NCBI RefSeq assembly: GCF_006861655.1
Contig: NZ_SESI01000001.1
Location: 1,004,328-1,068,327 of the forward strand
Direction: 5' to 3'
DNA length: 64,000 bases
Source of the DNA: Halonotius roseus
GTDB lineage: Archaea; Halobacteriota; Halobacteria; Halobacteriales; Haloferacaceae
In this document: one piece after another, positions 61,320 to 64,000 of the stretch
How positions within the stretch are numbered: the first letter of the stretch is position 1
Layout: the number at the start of each line of letters is the position of its first letter
Made by a program: the position numbers and the translations under genes
The notes under the pieces: model-generated
The model's database searches: none
Seen by the model: the letters and a program-made list of their open reading frames with translations, nothing else
Told to the model about the DNA's origin: nothing

Positions 61320-62959
61320 ACGTCGCCGCCGCGCTCGTCCTCGTCGCCGACTTTGCCGTCGATTCGATCCTGCTCTCGCTTCGCAACGTCGCGCTCGCTC
61401 GGATCGCCGTGGCCGCCGCCGCCCGGCGTTCGAACCGTGACGACAGTATCAGCCGGCACATCAACCGTCGTTTTTGCTGCCACTGATTCCGCTTCCTCGC
61501 CCGGCAGCTGTAGCAGGTTTTCACCAGTCGCACCCGGTTCACCGCCATCAACACCCTGCGGCGCGTGGCGGCGTCGCTCCGTGAGCAGCGAGACCGTCGC
61601 GTCCTGCTGGACGCGCAGGCGACGTTCGAGGCCGAGGCCGCCGCGATGGATACCGTCGCCGCCCGAATCGGGACGCAGCGCGTAGCGTTCGACCCGCAGC
61701 GGGTACTCGGCTTCCAATGCCTCGATTGGCGTGTTGAGGGTGTTTGTCATCCCGACCTGCACGCCGTCCATCCCGTCGACGCTCGCGCGGCCGCCGAAGC
61801 CGCCGCCGATAGTCTCGTAGTAGGCGAAGTCGCCGCCGCGACCGCCGATGATGAGGTTGTTCATCGTCCCCTGGCCCTGCGCCGGCACGCGGTCGGGTGC
61901 TGCCTCGGCGAGCGCGAGGAAGACCACGTCGGTCACGCGCTGGCTGGTCTCGACATTGCCACCGACGACCGCCGCGGGTGGTTCAGGATTCAACAGACTG
62001 CCCTCCGGCGCGTCGACGGTCACCGGCTCGTAGCAGCCGTGATTCGGCGGGATTTCGGGGTCGGTGATACAGCGAACGACGAAGTAGACCGCGCTCGTGG
62101 CGACCGACAGCGGCGCGTTGCAGTTGCCGGCGACTTGTGCGGCCGTCCCCGCGAAATCGACCGTAATCGTCGTGCCGTCGACGGTGACGGCCGCCCGGAT
62201 CTCGATGTTGTCGTCGGTGACGCCGTCGCCCTCCAGTACGTCGCTTGCGTGGTAGGTACCGTCCGGCAGTTCCGCGATGGAATCCCGAATCCGCGCCCGC
62301 GAGTAGTCGATAACGGCGTCGAAGCCGTCGCGGATGCGGTCATAGCTATGGTCGTCGATCAGGTCGGCGAGTCGTGCTTCGGCGCGTTCGGTGGCCGCTA
62401 GCTGGGCGCGGAAGTCGGCCCGCCGCTGGTCGGGGTTGCGGACGTTGGCGAGGATCAACGAAAACAGTTCCTCGTTGCGCTCGCCGGCGTCGACGAGCCG
62501 CGTCGGCGGGAGTCGCAGCCCCTCCTGATAGATCTCTTCCGCGCCCGCGGGCATGCTGCCGGGCGTCATCCCGCCGATGTCAGCGTGGTGGGCCCGCGAG
62601 ACGGCGTAGCCGATGATCTCCGCGCGCGGCGCGATGGGCGCGACCAGCGTCACGTCCGGCAGGTGCGTCCCGCCGCCAAAGGGGTCGTTGAGGATGAACA
62701 CGTCGCCGGGAGCAGGGTCGTGATCGAGGACAGCGTCGACGGCCTCGGGCATCGCGCCGAGGTGGACGGGAATGTGTTCGGCCTGGGCGACCATCCGGCC
62801 GTCGGCGTCGAAAATCGCCGTCGAGCAGTCCTGCCGTTCGGTGATGTTCGGCGAGTACGCGCCGCGGATCAACAGCTGGCCCATCTCGTCGGCGACGCTC
62901 TCGAACTGGTTTCGCAGGACTTCGAGCGTAACCGGATCGATGTCGTTCGCACTGCTCAT
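61316..62959 (-). CDS. hyuB: hydantoinase B / oxoprolinase family protein
   Basis: 547 residues. HyuB signature: DPVTLEVLRNQFESVADEMG at the N-terminus, ERQDCSTAIFDADGRMVAQA, FGGGTHLPDVTL, and C-terminal RPDSGGDGIHRGGLGLERR and TPGGGGHGDPSERD. Works with HyuA in ATP-dependent opening of 5-oxoproline, hydantoins or related rings. Overlaps hyuA by four bases. Substrate not determined by sequence. Confidence 0.92.
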   Translation of the reverse strand: MSSANDIDPVTLEVLRNQFESVADEMGQLLIRGAYSPNITERQDCSTAIFDADGRMVAQAEHIPVHLGAMPEAVDAVLDHDPAPGDVFILNDPFGGGTHLPDVTLVAPIAPRAEIIGYAVSRAHHADIGGMTPGSMPAGAEEIYQEGLRLPPTRLVDAGERNEELFSLILANVRNPDQRRADFRAQLAATERAEARLADLIDDHSYDRIRDGFDAVIDYSRARIRDSIAELPDGTYHASDVLEGDGVTDDNIEIRAAVTVDGTTITVDFAGTAAQVAGNCNAPLSVATSAVYFVVRCITDPEIPPNHGCYEPVTVDAPEGSLLNPEPPAAVVGGNVETSQRVTDVVFLALAEAAPDRVPAQGQGTMNNLIIGGRGGDFAYYETIGGGFGGRASVDGMDGVQVGMTNTLNTPIEALEAEYPLRVERYALRPDSGGDGIHRGGLGLERRLRVQQDATVSLLTERRRHAPQGVDGGEPGATGENLLQLPGEEAESVAAKTTVDVPADTVVTVRTPGGGGHGDPSERDVAKREQDRIDGKVGDEDERGGDV

Positions 62960-64000
62960 TGGTTGCCCTCCATGTCGTCCCGCTGCATCACGAGCGCGCC
63001 ATCACTGCGAATTCGGCCCCGCCAGCCAGGCGGGACGACGGTGGTACTTTCGGCCTGTTCGAGAATCGCCGGCCCGTCTATCGTCGCCTCGGCGGCGAGT
63101 TTCGAGCGGTCGTAGACGGTAGCCGCCGCGCGCTCTCCAGTATCGCCATCGGCCGTCGGAAAAACCGCCTCGCGGCTGCCGACGACGGCGTCGCCCCCGC
63201 CGTCATGGCTGATCGCGGGCGGCGATCCCTCGATGGTCGCGGTCACGCGGAGATTGACGAGTTCGACCGGCGCGGAGAGGGTATAGCCGTAGGCGCGCTC
63301 GTGGGCGGCGTCGAAGGCGTCGGCGACTGATTCCGGCGAAAAATCGTCGACCGCGACGGTGAGTTCGAAGCTCTGGCCGTCATACCGGCAGTCGGCGGCA
63401 CGCTCGATAGTGGCGGCCGCCGGTTCGGATGTGTCGGCCAGCACGGATTCGACTAATTCGTCGTAAATCGCGTCGATTTCTTCCGGATCGCTGTCGGCGA
63501 GCGGCTGGGTGACGGTGCGGACGGCGTCGTGGGTTTCGTCGGCCGCGAGCAGGCCGTACGCCGAGAGGACACCAGCCGGCGCGGGGACGACGACGCGATC
63601 CATGCCGAGGTCGGCGGCGAGTGCGGCGGCGTGCATCGGCCCCGCACCGCCGAAGGCGACGAGATCGAACTCGCGGGGGTCGTGGCCGCGCTCGACGGTC
63701 GCCGACCGGATCGCTCGCGTCATCGTCGCGTTGGCGACCCGGACGACGCCGCGAGCGGCCGCCTCGGCGTTCAGGAGGTCGGCTTCGTCTGCGAGATCGT
63801 TGAGCACAGCGTGGGCGGCCTCGACATCCAGCGTGAGTTCGCCGCCGAGGGCGGTGTCGTCGCCGATGTAGCCGAGGACGACGTTGGCGTCAGTGACCGT
63901 CGGGCGGTCGCCGCCGCGGCCGTAGCAGGCGGGCCCGGGCTCCGCGCCCGCCGACTCGGGGCCGACCCGGAGCGCGCCGCCGCTGTCAACCCACGCGATC
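62956..64000 (-). CDS. hyuA: hydantoinase A / oxoprolinase family protein (5' end beyond window)
   Basis: C-terminal part only, about 347 residues; the reading frame is open to the right edge. Seen: ESAGAEPGPACYGRGGDRPT near the edge, VAFGGAGPMHAAALAADLG, and ILEQAESTTVVPPGW at the end, all typical of HyuA. An internal ATG at 63807 is not the start. Operon with hyuB (hyuA first). Confidence 0.92.
   Translation of the reverse strand, partial: IAWVDSGGALRVGPESAGAEPGPACYGRGGDRPTVTDANVVLGYIGDDTALGGELTLDVEAAHAVLNDLADEADLLNAEAAARGVVRVANATMTRAIRSATVERGHDPREFDLVAFGGAGPMHAAALAADLGMDRVVVPAPAGVLSAYGLLAADETHDAVRTVTQPLADSDPEEIDAIYDELVESVLADTSEPAAATIERAADCRYDGQSFELTVAVDDFSPESVADAFDAAHERAYGYTLSAPVELVNLRVTATIEGSPPAISHDGGGDAVVGSREAVFPTADGDTGERAAATVYDRSKLAAEATIDGPAILEQAESTTVVPPGWRGRIRSDGALVMQRDDMEGNQ

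Overview
The window is chromosomal DNA of a haloarchaeon (class Halobacteria). The evidence is acidic, Asp/Glu-rich proteins, a GC-rich sequence with short AT-rich TATA boxes about 26 bp before many start codons, RNA polymerase B split into B'' and B', a complete bacterioruberin (C50 carotenoid) gene set, archaeal NucS, RadB and L10e, and Tat-type secretion signals. I cannot name a genus with confidence. No CRISPR array, intact transposase, rRNA or replication origin was seen.

Layout. 1-5.5 kb: RNA polymerase operon rpoH-rpoB2-rpoB1-rpoA1 on the minus strand (rpoA1 runs off the left edge). 5.7-8.9 kb: a P-loop/DRTGG protein overlapping ADP-forming acetyl-CoA synthetase. 9-11 kb: small conserved proteins, including an overlapping HTH/partner pair. 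11.1-15.4 kb: TrkA-TrkH potassium uptake, then a CBS/HPF-like protein whose promoter lies just behind a MITE-like insertion. 15.5-23.5 kb: radB, metallophosphoesterase, pgk-gap, hsp20, an ATP-grasp ligase, rpl10e, nucS. 23.6-31.3 kb: heme genes hemG, hemH and hemE, with three secreted or membrane genes of more relaxed base composition between hemG and hemH. 32.9-39.4 kb: lrp, a pair of MgtE-domain proteins, then crtD-lyeJ-cruF, a tiny zinc finger and crtB. 39.9-44.4 kb: a Sua5/YrdC-domain protein and B12-dependent ribonucleotide reductase. 44.6-49.5 kb: a Tat-exported protein and trpD-F-E-G behind a palindromic operator. 50-54 kb: tRNA-Val, a FIST sensor with a histidine kinase, tRNA-Ser. 54.4-61.3 kb: citramalate synthase, DUF192, HNH, VOC, a GCS2-family ligase and two class-I amidotransferases including GMP synthase subunit A. 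61.3-64 kb: hyuB and partial hyuA.

The most notable non-coding content is a family of dispersed, strongly structured, MITE-like elements: six insertions holding eight units, near 14.1, 39.4-39.9, 49.7, 54.2, 54.8 and 56.7-57.0 kb. Their closing stems differ in sequence from unit to unit but still pair, and two insertions have terminal inverted repeats with 8-9 bp flanking direct repeats. Second, several promoters appear to start transcripts at tiny ORFs whose stop codons overlap the main gene's start (trkA, the PQQ-repeat lipoprotein, nrdJ, the Tat protein) or lie within it (the CBS gene) or just before it (cimA). Third, the 3' ends of radB and of the DRTGG gene carry tandem copies of their own stop-codon region; in radB the three copies place a stop in all three frames. 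Fourth, the trp operon has a perfect inverted repeat holding two TGTACA boxes between TATA and start.

All coordinates were read by eye; domain names are from family knowledge, not searches.
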